NCBI RefSeq assembly: GCF_001431415.1
Contig: NZ_LDJI01000017.1
Location: 1-51,774, forward strand
From: Stenotrophomonas humi
Lineage (GTDB): Bacteria; Pseudomonadota; Gammaproteobacteria; Xanthomonadales; Xanthomonadaceae
DNA length: 51,774 nt
Direction: 5' to 3'
Positions 36,065 to 43,617 of this stretch are shown in pieces. The notes below the pieces were generated by a model. That model was not told the DNA's origin and made no database searches. It saw only the letters and a program-made list of their open reading frames with translations. The translations under genes were made by a program, and so were the position numbers. Positions within the stretch are counted from its first letter, which is position 1; every line of letters starts with the position of its first letter.

Positions 36065-36480
36065 GCGCGGGCATGCCGATTTCGCATCAACGGCTGGCCT
36101 TGGGTTTCAGCTGGCCACATGCCCTGCTGGCACTGGTGGTGTTCGCGATGGAAGTAGTCATCGCCACGCAGTTGCCGCATGTCTCATGGATACGCGCGTA
36201 TCTGGGCGACGTGCTGGTGGTGATACTGATCTATGCCGCTGCGCGCAGTGTGTTGCGCATCCATGACCATGTGCTGCTGCTGGCGGTGTTCGTGTTCGCC
36301 TGCTGCATTGAGTTCGCGCAGTATTTCCGGCTCGCCGAGTTGCTGGGATTCGTACGTGGCGATGTGATGTATACGGTGATCGGCAACACTTTCTCGTGGG
36401 GCGATATCGTCTGTTACGCGATCGGCTGCATTGCGATGGCGCTGGTTGTTTCCGGTAAAAATGCACTTGTTCCGGCGTAA
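36061..36480 (+). CDS. DUF2809 family membrane protein
   Basis: A 139-residue protein with four predicted membrane helices (about 16-37, 44-63, 68-86 and 112-131). Family-like features are the IRAYLGDVLVVILIYAAARSVL segment between helices 1 and 2, the IEFAQYFRL segment after helix 3, and the GNTFSWGDIVCYAIGC motif before helix 4. It matches DUF2809; the function is unknown. Its start overlaps the DUF3228 stop, so the two proteins are probably made together. Confidence 0.8.
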   Translation: MSAGMPISHQRLALGFSWPHALLALVVFAMEVVIATQLPHVSWIRAYLGDVLVVILIYAAARSVLRIHDHVLLLAVFVFACCIEFAQYFRLAELLGFVRGDVMYTVIGNTFSWGDIVCYAIGCIAMALVVSGKNALVPA

Positions 36481-36795
36481 TTCCATCGAACGTGTTGAAG
36501 GCAATCGCGCTAGCGGATGAATGCGCGCTCGGCCTGATCTTTAGGCGGTCTTAACACCTGCTTGCGTAGAATAAATCGGCTCGGTACTCCACGCGCTTCG
36601 CGCAGGGCATTCACGCCTGGGTATCTGGACAGCCGGCGTTTCGCCTTTCCAGGCTTGTTCCTGGTTCTTTCTGTCCCCGACCGTTCCTGCAGCGCCGCTG
36701 CGGGTCATTCATTCGTGCGCATCGCGGCCTGCGCTGGATTCATTGTCTCCAGGCCCTGCACGCATCCTACTCACTCATGGGAGGACTGGTCCTGC
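36481..36795 (+). other. 315-base leader region of proP
   Basis: No gene is seen. An AT-rich patch at 36548-36577 (TTAACA, then TAGAATAAAT) is the likeliest place for a promoter, but hexamer spacing is not ideal. A start there would give a leader of over 200 nt. GGAGGA stands 10 bases upstream of the proP ATG. Confidence 0.4.
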
Positions 36796-38325
36796 ATGTC
36801 TACAGGTGAATCCGCTATTCGTAATGAGCCGCTGCAGATCGACGACATCACCGTCATCGACAAGGGCAGAGTCAAAAAGGCCGTCACCGCCGCTGCGCTT
36901 GGCAACGCAATGGAATGGTTCGACTTCGGTGTCTACGGCTTTGTTGCCTATGCCCTTGGCAAGGTGTTCTTTCCCGATGCATCGCCCAGCGTGCAGACCA
37001 TCGCCGCGCTCGGTACGTTCTCGGTGCCGTTCCTGGTGCGTCCATTGGGAGGCGTGTTCTTCGGTGTGATGGGAGACAAGTTCGGCCGGCAGAAAGTGCT
37101 GTCGGCCACCATCATCCTGATGGCGATCAGTACGTTCTGCATCGGTTTGATTCCGTCGTATGAAAGCATCGGGATACTCGCGCCGATTCTGCTGCTGGTG
37201 TGCAAATTGGTGCAGGGTTTCTCGGTGGGCGGCGAGTACACCGGTGCGGCGGTGTTCGTGGCCGAGTTCGCGCCGGATCGCAAACGTGGCTTCCTCAGCA
37301 GCTGGTTGGATTTCGGCTCGATCGCCGGCTTTGTACTGGGTGCCGGTGTCGTGGTGGTGCTGAGCAGCATCCTCGGCGAGGCGCGTTTCCTGGAGTGGGG
37401 CTGGCGCGTGCCGTTCTTCCTGGCTGCACCGCTGGGCTTGATCGGCCTGTATCTGCGCAACGCCGCGGAGGAAACACCGGCCTTCACCGAGCAGCTGGAG
37501 CGCATGGAAAAGGAGGATCAGGACGCAGTGGGAAGCGCGCCGCGCATCTCCTTCCGGGAAATCACCACCAGGTATTGGCGCTCGTTGCTCGCATGCGTGG
37601 GCATCGTGCTGGTCACCAACGTGACCTACTACATGCTGCTGACCTACATGCCGACGTATCTGTCACACAACCTGCACTACTCCGAGGATCACGGTGTGCT
37701 CATCATCATCGTGGTGATGATCGGCATGTTGTTCGTGCAGCCCCTGGTGGGCTGGGCCAGTGACCGGGTCGGCCGCAGGCCGTTCATCGCCGCCGGCAGC
37801 GTCGGTTTATTGCTTGCGGCGATTCCGGCGTTCCGCCTGATCAACAGCGGCAACATCGGTTGGATCTTTGTCGGCCTGTTGCTGTTGGCGGTGTTGTTGA
37901 ACTGCCTGATCGGGGTGATGGCCTCGACGCTGCCAGCGATGTTCCCCACGCGCGTGCGTTACAGCGCATTGGCGACGGCCTTCAACATCTCGGTGATCGT
38001 GTGTGGCCTGACACCGACGGCGGCCGCATGGTTGGTGGAAGCGACCGGCGATCTGATGATGCCGGCGTACTACTTGATGGTGGTGGCCGTGGTGGGTCTG
38101 GCGACCGCCCTGTTGATGCGTGAAACCGCCAATCGCCCGCTGCATGGTGATACGCCCAATGCGTCCAGCCGCCGCGAGGCGCGCGAGTTGTTGCAGGAGG
38201 CCTACGACCACATCGAAGCGAGCGTGGACGACCTGGACGCGAAGATCGATGGCTTGCAGATCCGGATCAGCGATCTGCAGCAACGCAAGCAGGCCCTGGT
38301 CGACCGGCATCCTGACCTGGTGTGA
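36796..38325 (+). CDS. proP: ProP-like MFS osmoprotectant:H+ symporter
   Basis: A 509-residue major facilitator protein of the metabolite:H+ symporter family with 12 membrane segments. The first loop has GNAMEWFDFGVYGFVA, then GVMGDKFGRQKVL and EYTGAAVFVAEFAPDRKRGFLSSWLDFGS, typical of ProP. The cytoplasmic C-terminus (about 460-505) forms a predicted coiled coil (EARELLQEAYDHIEASVDDLDAKIDGLQIRISDLQQRKQAL), the feature by which E. coli ProP senses osmolality. It probably imports proline or glycine betaine under osmotic stress; other substrates are possible. Confidence 0.88.
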   Translation: MSTGESAIRNEPLQIDDITVIDKGRVKKAVTAAALGNAMEWFDFGVYGFVAYALGKVFFPDASPSVQTIAALGTFSVPFLVRPLGGVFFGVMGDKFGRQKVLSATIILMAISTFCIGLIPSYESIGILAPILLLVCKLVQGFSVGGEYTGAAVFVAEFAPDRKRGFLSSWLDFGSIAGFVLGAGVVVVLSSILGEARFLEWGWRVPFFLAAPLGLIGLYLRNAAEETPAFTEQLERMEKEDQDAVGSAPRISFREITTRYWRSLLACVGIVLVTNVTYYMLLTYMPTYLSHNLHYSEDHGVLIIIVVMIGMLFVQPLVGWASDRVGRRPFIAAGSVGLLLAAIPAFRLINSGNIGWIFVGLLLLAVLLNCLIGVMASTLPAMFPTRVRYSALATAFNISVIVCGLTPTAAAWLVEATGDLMMPAYYLMVVAVVGLATALLMRETANRPLHGDTPNASSRREARELLQEAYDHIEASVDDLDAKIDGLQIRISDLQQRKQALVDRHPDLV

Positions 38326-38439
38326 TGGATTGAGCGCGGATTGCCGGTTGCTTCCGCGAAACGCCGCGATACGAGCTTGCCGGGTGCGCTGTGCTCACCG
38401 GGGCCAGGTTGGGTGGCGTGGTGGAAGGCGTCGCGTGGA

Positions 38440-39438
38440 TCAAGCGGCTGGCGACAATGCCGGCCGCTCACCTGCGATCAGGGCATCGAAATAGTCGCCG
38501 GTCAGGCGCAACTGCGCGTCGGCGCTTTCGGCGGCGTTGACCACGGCACGGAAGGCGGCATTTTCGGGTCGATCCTTGGCGTACCAACCCAGGTGCTTGC
38601 GCGCGATCCGCACGCCTTGCGGTTCGCCGTAGAAGGCGTGCAGGTCGATGAGGTGCGCGATCAGGATGTCACGCACTTCCTGCAGCGACGGCGGCGGTAG
38701 TTCTTCGCCGGTTGCCAGGTAGTGGCCGATCTCGCGGAAGATCCACGGCCGGCCCTGCGCCGCGCGGCCGACCATCACCGCATCGGCGCCGGTGTGCTTG
38801 AGCACCTGCTCGGCTTTCCGGGGCGAGTCGATGTCGCCATTGGCCAGCACCGGGATGCGCAGCATCGCCTTGATACCGGCGATGGTGTCGTACTCGGCCT
38901 GGCCGGTGTAGTGCTGGTCGCGGGTACGCCCATGCACGGCCAATGCGGCGATGCCGCTGTCTTCGGCGATGCGGGCGATGGTCGGTGCGTTGCGCACGTC
39001 GGCGCACCAACCGGTGCGGATCTTCAAAGTGACCGGCACCGGGACCGCATTGACCACCGCTTCAAGGATGCGCGCCACCAGTGCCTCATCACGCATCAGT
39101 GCCGAGCCGGCCCAGGCGTTGCATACCTTCTTGGCCGGGCAGCCCATGTTGATGTCGATGATCTGCGCACCGTGGTCAACGTTGTAGCGCGCCGCCTCGG
39201 CCAGCTGCTGCGGTTCGGTGCCGGCGATCTGCACGCTGATCGGCGCCGGTTCGCCGGCGTGGTCCATGCGGTGGATGGACTTGCGGGTGTTCCAGAAGCG
39301 CGGATCGCTGATGGTCATTTCAGACGCGGCAAGACCCGCGCCCAGCCGCTTGCACAGCTGCCGGAACGGTTTGTCGGTGACGCCCGCCATGGGCGCGAGC
39401 ACCACGTTCGGGGCAATGGTGTAGGGGCCGATCTGCAT
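38440..39438 (-). CDS. dusB: tRNA-dihydrouridine synthase B
   Basis: DusB reduces specific uridines to dihydrouridine in tRNA using FMN and NADPH. The 332-residue protein opens IAPNVVLAPMAGVTDKPFR and has Cys100 in NMGCPAKKV, the same numbering as the E. coli catalytic cysteine. Other motifs are TLKIRTGW, LAVHGRTRDQHYTG, LANGDIDSP and VMVGRAAQGRPWIF. In enterics dusB is followed by fis; here it is followed by the convergent proP and no fis is present. A TACAAT -10 lies 7 bases before the ATG, which may make the mRNA leaderless. Confidence 0.93.
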   Translation of the reverse strand: MQIGPYTIAPNVVLAPMAGVTDKPFRQLCKRLGAGLAASEMTISDPRFWNTRKSIHRMDHAGEPAPISVQIAGTEPQQLAEAARYNVDHGAQIIDINMGCPAKKVCNAWAGSALMRDEALVARILEAVVNAVPVPVTLKIRTGWCADVRNAPTIARIAEDSGIAALAVHGRTRDQHYTGQAEYDTIAGIKAMLRIPVLANGDIDSPRKAEQVLKHTGADAVMVGRAAQGRPWIFREIGHYLATGEELPPPSLQEVRDILIAHLIDLHAFYGEPQGVRIARKHLGWYAKDRPENAAFRAVVNAAESADAQLRLTGDYFDALIAGERPALSPAA

Positions 39439-39482
39439 GCTGCGTATTGTAGTTGCCGAACAAGCGTGTGGCGCCTGAACGG

Positions 39483-39510
39483 CATGACGGCCCGTTTCCG
39501 GGCCGTCATG
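39483..39510 (-). terminator. Terminator-like hairpin after rbsK
   Basis: Twelve-base perfect arms (39483-39494 with 39499-39510) enclose a 4-base loop. It lies just after the rbsK stop on the minus strand and before dusB. There is no long T tract, but the stem is very stable. Confidence 0.65.
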
Positions 39511-39533
39511 GGATCACGTGATGTAGCGGGGAC

Positions 39534-40484
39534 TCAGACGTCGGCCGGGGTCATCCGCGGCATCGACACCGCTGCGCCTTCCTGCTCGGTGGAGCGGGCG
39601 GCGTACTGATTGGCAAAGCGCACGTGCTTGATGAACGAGGCTTCCGGGGCATATGCCAGCGAGGCGGCCAGCGCACCGTTGAAGGCATCGCCGGCGCCGG
39701 TGGTATCCACCACCTGCACCGACTCGGCGGCGATGCGGTAGTACGGCTGGCTGTCGCCACGCAGCTTGTCTTCGTCATGCGAGACGAACACGCCCACCGC
39801 GCCCAGCGTCACCACCACGGTGTTGCCCGACAGCTTGCGGCACAGTGCATGCAGGCTGGCGCCATCGAGTGCGGCCACGTCGTCCGCTTCCAGGCGCTCG
39901 CCGACATGGCGACCGAGCAGGGCGGCGAATTCGGTCTCGTTCGGGGTGAGCACATCGGCCAGCTTGAGCAGGCTGATGGTCGACGGCGCATTGGCCGGTG
40001 CAGCGTTGAGCATTGTCAGTACACCGGCTTCACGGGCCAGGCCGAGGGCGGCCTCGATCGTTTCCACCGGCGATTCCAGCTGCGCCAGCAATACCTTGGC
40101 GTTGCCGATCAGGGCCGTATTGGCGGCCATGAACTCGGTGCTCAGCGACGCATTGGCGCCGGCGCCGATCACGATGGAGTTGCGGCCACGGCCGTCGACG
40201 TAGATGCCGGCGGTGCCGGTCGGCTCATTGCTGGCTTCGGCCACCAGCACGATGCCGTCAGCCGCCGCCAGCTGGCGCGCCAGCGTGCCACCAGCGTCTT
40301 CGCCCAGGGCGCAGACGAAGCTGGCCTCGGCACCGGCACGGCGGGCCGCCACGGCCTGGTTGAAGCCCTTGCCGCCGGGGCCGGTGCTGTAGCGCCCGGC
40401 AATGGTCGCCCCTGGCGCGGGCAGGGCATCGCAGCGCCAGACGTGGTCGACATTGAAAGAACCGGCAACGACAACAGAACTCAT
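39534..40484 (-). CDS. rbsK: Ribokinase (PfkB family)
   Basis: A 316-residue PfkB sugar kinase close to ribokinase, which makes ribose 5-phosphate. Signature 1 is GPGGKGFNQAVAARRAG near 35-51, and signature 2 with the catalytic Asp is DTTGAGDAFNGALAASL. The substrate end shows VAGSFNVDHVWR and GEDAGG. It is 30 bases downstream of nupC, so the likely role is to phosphorylate ribose released from imported nucleosides. A related nucleoside or sugar kinase specificity cannot be excluded. Confidence 0.88.
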   Translation of the reverse strand: MSSVVVAGSFNVDHVWRCDALPAPGATIAGRYSTGPGGKGFNQAVAARRAGAEASFVCALGEDAGGTLARQLAAADGIVLVAEASNEPTGTAGIYVDGRGRNSIVIGAGANASLSTEFMAANTALIGNAKVLLAQLESPVETIEAALGLAREAGVLTMLNAAPANAPSTISLLKLADVLTPNETEFAALLGRHVGERLEADDVAALDGASLHALCRKLSGNTVVVTLGAVGVFVSHDEDKLRGDSQPYYRIAAESVQVVDTTGAGDAFNGALAASLAYAPEASFIKHVRFANQYAARSTEQEGAAVSMPRMTPADV

Positions 40485-40514
40485 GGAATCTACGTCTCTA
40501 AGGTGGCTGATGAA

Positions 40515-41813
40515 TCAGCCGAAATGGGTCAGCACGCCGGCGATGGTGGCGGTCATCAGGGTGGCAACGGTGCCGCCCAGTACCGCGCGCAGGCCGAACT
40601 TGGCCAGGTCCTGGCGACGGTCCGGTGCCAGGCCGCCAATGCCACCGATCTGGATGGCGATGGAGCTGAAGTTGGCGAAACCGCACAGGGCGTAGGTGGC
40701 GATCAGGCGGCCTTCTTCGCTCAGGGTGACGCCCGGGACGTTGCCCTTGATGATCTCCGACAGGTCCATGTAAGCCACGAACTCGTTGATCACGACCTTC
40801 TGCCCGATCAGCGAGCCGACGGTGGTGGCATCGGCCCACGGCGTACCGATCACCCAGGCAATCGGGGCCAGCACATAGCCGAAGATGGTGGCCAGGTTGG
40901 TCGGCTTGCCGATGGCCTGGGCCAGGCCGGTGACGTCACCGATCCAGGTCAGCGGCGCATTGAGCAGGGCGATCAGGGCGATGAAGGCCAGCAGCATCGC
41001 ACCGATGTTCAATGCCAGGCGCAGGCCGTCAGCGGCGCCGCCTGCAGCAGCGTCGATGATGTTGGACGAGGTCTTCTCCACTTCCATCTTCACCGTGCCG
41101 CGGGTCAGCGGGGTACCGGTTTCCGGCACCAGCAGCTTGGCGATCACCAGCGTGGCCGGGGCGGCCATGATCGAGGCGGCCAGCAGGTGCTTGGCGTAGA
41201 ACGCCTGCGCGGCGGGATCGCCGCCACCCAGCATGCCCACATAAGCGGCCAGCACGCCGCCGGCGATGTGCGCCATGCCGCCGATCATCATCGTGATCAG
41301 CTCGGACTGGGTCATCTTGGAGATGTACGGGCGCACGGTCAGCGGCGCCTCGGTCTGGCCGATGAAGACGCTGGCGCAGACGCTGGTGGTTTCAGCGCCG
41401 GACACGCGCATCACCTTGGTGATGGCCGCGGCCATGACCCGCACGATGGCCTGCATCACGCCCAGGTGATACATCACGCCCATCAGCGCCGAGAAGAAGA
41501 TGATGGTCGGCAGTACCTGGAAGGCAAAGATGAAGCCGTATTTGGGTACATCCATCAGGCTGCCGAAAATGAAGTTGGAACCTTCATTGACGAAGCTCAG
41601 GATCTTGACGAAGCCCTTGCCCAGCCAGTCGAACACGTCGCGTCCGCCGGGAACCAGCAGCACCAGCGCGGCAAAGGCGATCTGCAGCGTGATACCGGTA
41701 GCAACCAGTTTCCAGTCCACCGCCTTCTTGTTGTTCGAAAACAGCCAGGTGATGCCCAAAAGCACCGCCAGGCCGAAGAGGCCGAAGCCAATCCTGCCCA
41801 AACCTTCGACCAT
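40515..41813 (-). CDS. nupC: Concentrative nucleoside transporter (NupC/CNT family)
   Basis: A 432-residue inner-membrane transporter of the CNT family that imports nucleosides with H+ or Na+. Characteristic segments are GVMYHLGVMQAIVRVMA, SGAETTSVCASVFIGQTEAPL, GGMAHIAGGVLAAYVGML, and TYALCGFANFSSIAIQIGGIGGLAPDR near the C-terminus. The start follows GGGGA at about 8 bases. It forms a two-gene unit with rbsK. A nucleoside hydrolase, needed to connect the two, is not in the window. Confidence 0.93.
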   Translation of the reverse strand: MVEGLGRIGFGLFGLAVLLGITWLFSNNKKAVDWKLVATGITLQIAFAALVLLVPGGRDVFDWLGKGFVKILSFVNEGSNFIFGSLMDVPKYGFIFAFQVLPTIIFFSALMGVMYHLGVMQAIVRVMAAAITKVMRVSGAETTSVCASVFIGQTEAPLTVRPYISKMTQSELITMMIGGMAHIAGGVLAAYVGMLGGGDPAAQAFYAKHLLAASIMAAPATLVIAKLLVPETGTPLTRGTVKMEVEKTSSNIIDAAAGGAADGLRLALNIGAMLLAFIALIALLNAPLTWIGDVTGLAQAIGKPTNLATIFGYVLAPIAWVIGTPWADATTVGSLIGQKVVINEFVAYMDLSEIIKGNVPGVTLSEEGRLIATYALCGFANFSSIAIQIGGIGGLAPDRRQDLAKFGLRAVLGGTVATLMTATIAGVLTHFG

Positions 41814-42013
41814 GATGAATCCCCGGGCGAGCCCGCAAAAGACGCAAGCCTAGAGCAGCGGCTTATGCCCGGCAAGAATCTTCGAGGCATATGCAGCCAA
41901 CTGCCCGGATTGCGCCGGTATCGGCAAGGTCTGGGGCCTGAACGGGCGGGCCGGGCAGTTACACTTAGCGCCCATCCGCGCCGATGACGCGGTCTGAAAT
42001 CCTGGAGTGAGCC

Positions 42014-42985
42014 ATGCAATACCGTCGTCTCGGGTCGTCCGGCCTGCAGCTTTCCGCCCTGTCCTTTGGCGCCTGGGTGACCTTTGGCAGCCAGATCGGG
42101 CGCGATGAGTCCCGCAACCTGGTCGCCGCCGCCTGGGACAACGGGGTCAACTTCTTCGACAACGCCGAGGGTTATGCCAAGGGCCGCGCCGAGCAGGTGA
42201 TGGGTGATGTGATCGCCGACCTGCGCCTGCCGCGCGATGGCTTCGTGGTGTCCAGCAAGGTGTTCTTCGGCTCGGCGGAGGACCCGGCGCCGACCCAGCG
42301 CGGGCTGTCGCGCAAGCACGTCACCGATGCCTGCCACGCCGCGCTCAAGCGCCTGCGGGTGGAGTATCTGGACCTGTACTACTGCCACCGTCCGGACCCG
42401 GAAACCCCGATCAGCGAGACCGTGCTGGCCATGGATACGCTCGTGCGCCAAGGCAAGGTGCTGTATTGGGGCACCTCGGAATGGTCCGGTGCGCAGATTG
42501 CCGAAGCGGTGGCCTTTGCCCGCGCCAATCACCTCTATGCACCGACGATGGAGCAGCCGCAGTACAACCTGCTGCACCGTCAGCGCGTGGAGCAGGAGTA
42601 CGCGCCGCTGTACGCCGATGCCGGGCTGGGCACCACCATCTGGTCGCCGCTGGCCTCGGGCCTGTTGACCGGCAAGTACAACGACGGCATCGCCACCGAT
42701 TCGCGGCTGGGCCAGCCCTCGCTGGAATGGCTGCAGACCGCGGTGCTGGGCGAGCCGGCCGCTGACCGCCTGGGCAAGGTACGCAGGTTCAGCGCGCTGG
42801 CGGCGGAACTGGGGGAGTCGCCGGCGCAGCTGGCCATCGCCTGGTGTCTGCGCAACCCGAACGTGTCCAGCGTGATCCTGGGCGCGAGCCGCGTGAGTCA
42901 GCTGGAGGAGAACCTGCGTGCGCTGGATGTGCTGGAGCGTGTGGATGCGCAGGACTGGCAGCGGATTGAAGCCATTTTTGGCTGA
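42014..42985 (+). CDS. Aldo/keto reductase (Kv-beta/YghZ-like)
   Basis: A 323-residue NADPH-dependent aldo/keto reductase. The TIM-barrel start is MQYRRLGSSGLQLSALSFG. The catalytic tetrad is complete: Asp49 and Tyr54 in DNAEGYAKG, Lys82 in SSKVFFG, and His125 in YYCHRPD. The C-terminus shows the cofactor motif VILGASRVSQLEENL. The ending and overall length resemble the voltage-gated K+ channel beta-subunit subgroup, many of whose bacterial members reduce aldehydes such as glyceraldehyde 3-phosphate or methylglyoxal. The substrate is not defined. It is monocistronic, ending in a hairpin at 43021. Confidence 0.88.
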   Translation: MQYRRLGSSGLQLSALSFGAWVTFGSQIGRDESRNLVAAAWDNGVNFFDNAEGYAKGRAEQVMGDVIADLRLPRDGFVVSSKVFFGSAEDPAPTQRGLSRKHVTDACHAALKRLRVEYLDLYYCHRPDPETPISETVLAMDTLVRQGKVLYWGTSEWSGAQIAEAVAFARANHLYAPTMEQPQYNLLHRQRVEQEYAPLYADAGLGTTIWSPLASGLLTGKYNDGIATDSRLGQPSLEWLQTAVLGEPAADRLGKVRRFSALAAELGESPAQLAIAWCLRNPNVSSVILGASRVSQLEENLRALDVLERVDAQDWQRIEAIFG

Positions 42986-43020
42986 TCGCAGCGCGTTTCG
43001 ATTGTGATGATGTAATCCAG

Positions 43021-43047
43021 AATGGCCCGGCTTCGTACCGGGCCGTT
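43021..43047 (+). terminator. Terminator-like hairpin after the aldo/keto reductase
   Basis: Ten-base arms (43021-43030 and 43038-43047, one T-G pair) with a 7-base loop are followed by CTGCTGTT. The closing arm and tail match those of the hairpin after lpxC. Confidence 0.6.
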
Positions 43048-43199
43048 CTGCTGTTCGCGACAGCACGGTAGGGGCGGCTTCAAACCCGGCGCAGGCAATG
43101 CAACCCCGTCGCTTGGCTGCAAGCGCCGGGCCCGGCTGCCGCTGGAGCCTCCCCCGGCTCGCGGTCGAAAGCCCTCCTGCGGGGAAGGGGAGAAAGTTT

Positions 43200-43238
43200 T
43201 TGCGAATGGGTCTTGCATTGGTATTGAGAATCATTATC
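43200..43238 (+). promoter_or_regulatory. Fur-controlled promoter of hemP
   Basis: TTGCGA (43200-43205) and TATTGA (43222-43227) form a promoter with a 16-base spacer. A Fur box matching 16 of the 19 consensus positions covers 43220-43238 (AATCATTATC is perfect). Fur-Fe2+ bound there would block the -10, so the genes should be expressed when iron is low. Confidence 0.85.
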
Positions 43239-43270
43239 ATCAACTCCGTCCCCAGCACGGAATCACCACG

Positions 43271-43465
43271 ATGTCCGCTCAGCCCATCCTGCTTCGCCCC
43301 CGTACCCTCCACCTGCCGCAGCGCCCGGTCCAGTTGATGTCGGCTGACGGCGTTGTCGACAGCGGCGCCCTGCTCAAGGGGCAGCGTGAAATCGTCATCC
43401 AGCATGGCGACAAGTTCTATCGCTTGCGCCACACCAGCAACGACAAGTTGATCCTGACCAAGTAA
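43271..43465 (+). CDS. hemP: Hemin uptake protein HemP/HmuP
   Basis: A 64-residue protein of the HemP/HmuP family. The conserved C-terminal half is readable: GQREIVIQHGDKFYRLRHTSNDKLILTK, the typical ending of the family. HmuP homologues activate heme receptor genes, working with iron-responsive regulation. The ATG at 43271 was chosen because the family is 55-65 residues long and an upstream frame runs through the Fur box. It precedes the TonB-dependent receptor by 152 bases. Confidence 0.9.
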   Translation: MSAQPILLRPRTLHLPQRPVQLMSADGVVDSGALLKGQREIVIQHGDKFYRLRHTSNDKLILTK

Positions 43466-43468
43466 CCG

Positions 43469-43572
43469 CAGGCGGCATTGCCTGTAGGCGCGCCACTGCG
43501 CGCCTTGCCCGACTGAAGCACACCTCTCTCTCCCCCCTTGGCCGCGGCCGGGTTGTCCTCCAGGCAACCCGG
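43469..43572 (+). repeat. Three hairpins between hemP and the heme receptor gene
   Basis: Three consecutive inverted repeats occur: 43469-43484 (CAGGC/GCCTG), 43487-43504 (GGCGCGC/GCGCGCC, CACT loop) and 43548-43572 (CCGGGTTG/CAACCCGG, 9-base loop). None has a T tail. They may stabilise or attenuate the receptor mRNA. Confidence 0.5.
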
Positions 43573-43617
43573 TCGTTCCGCCAAGGGTTCCGCATCTCCA
43601 ACGGATTCCAGGCTTCC

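Noticed and set aside
39624..41987. 787-codon plus-strand frame opposite rbsK and nupC
   Set aside because: The minus strand encodes two well-recognised proteins; the frame is rich in Gly/His/Gln as expected for a shadow.
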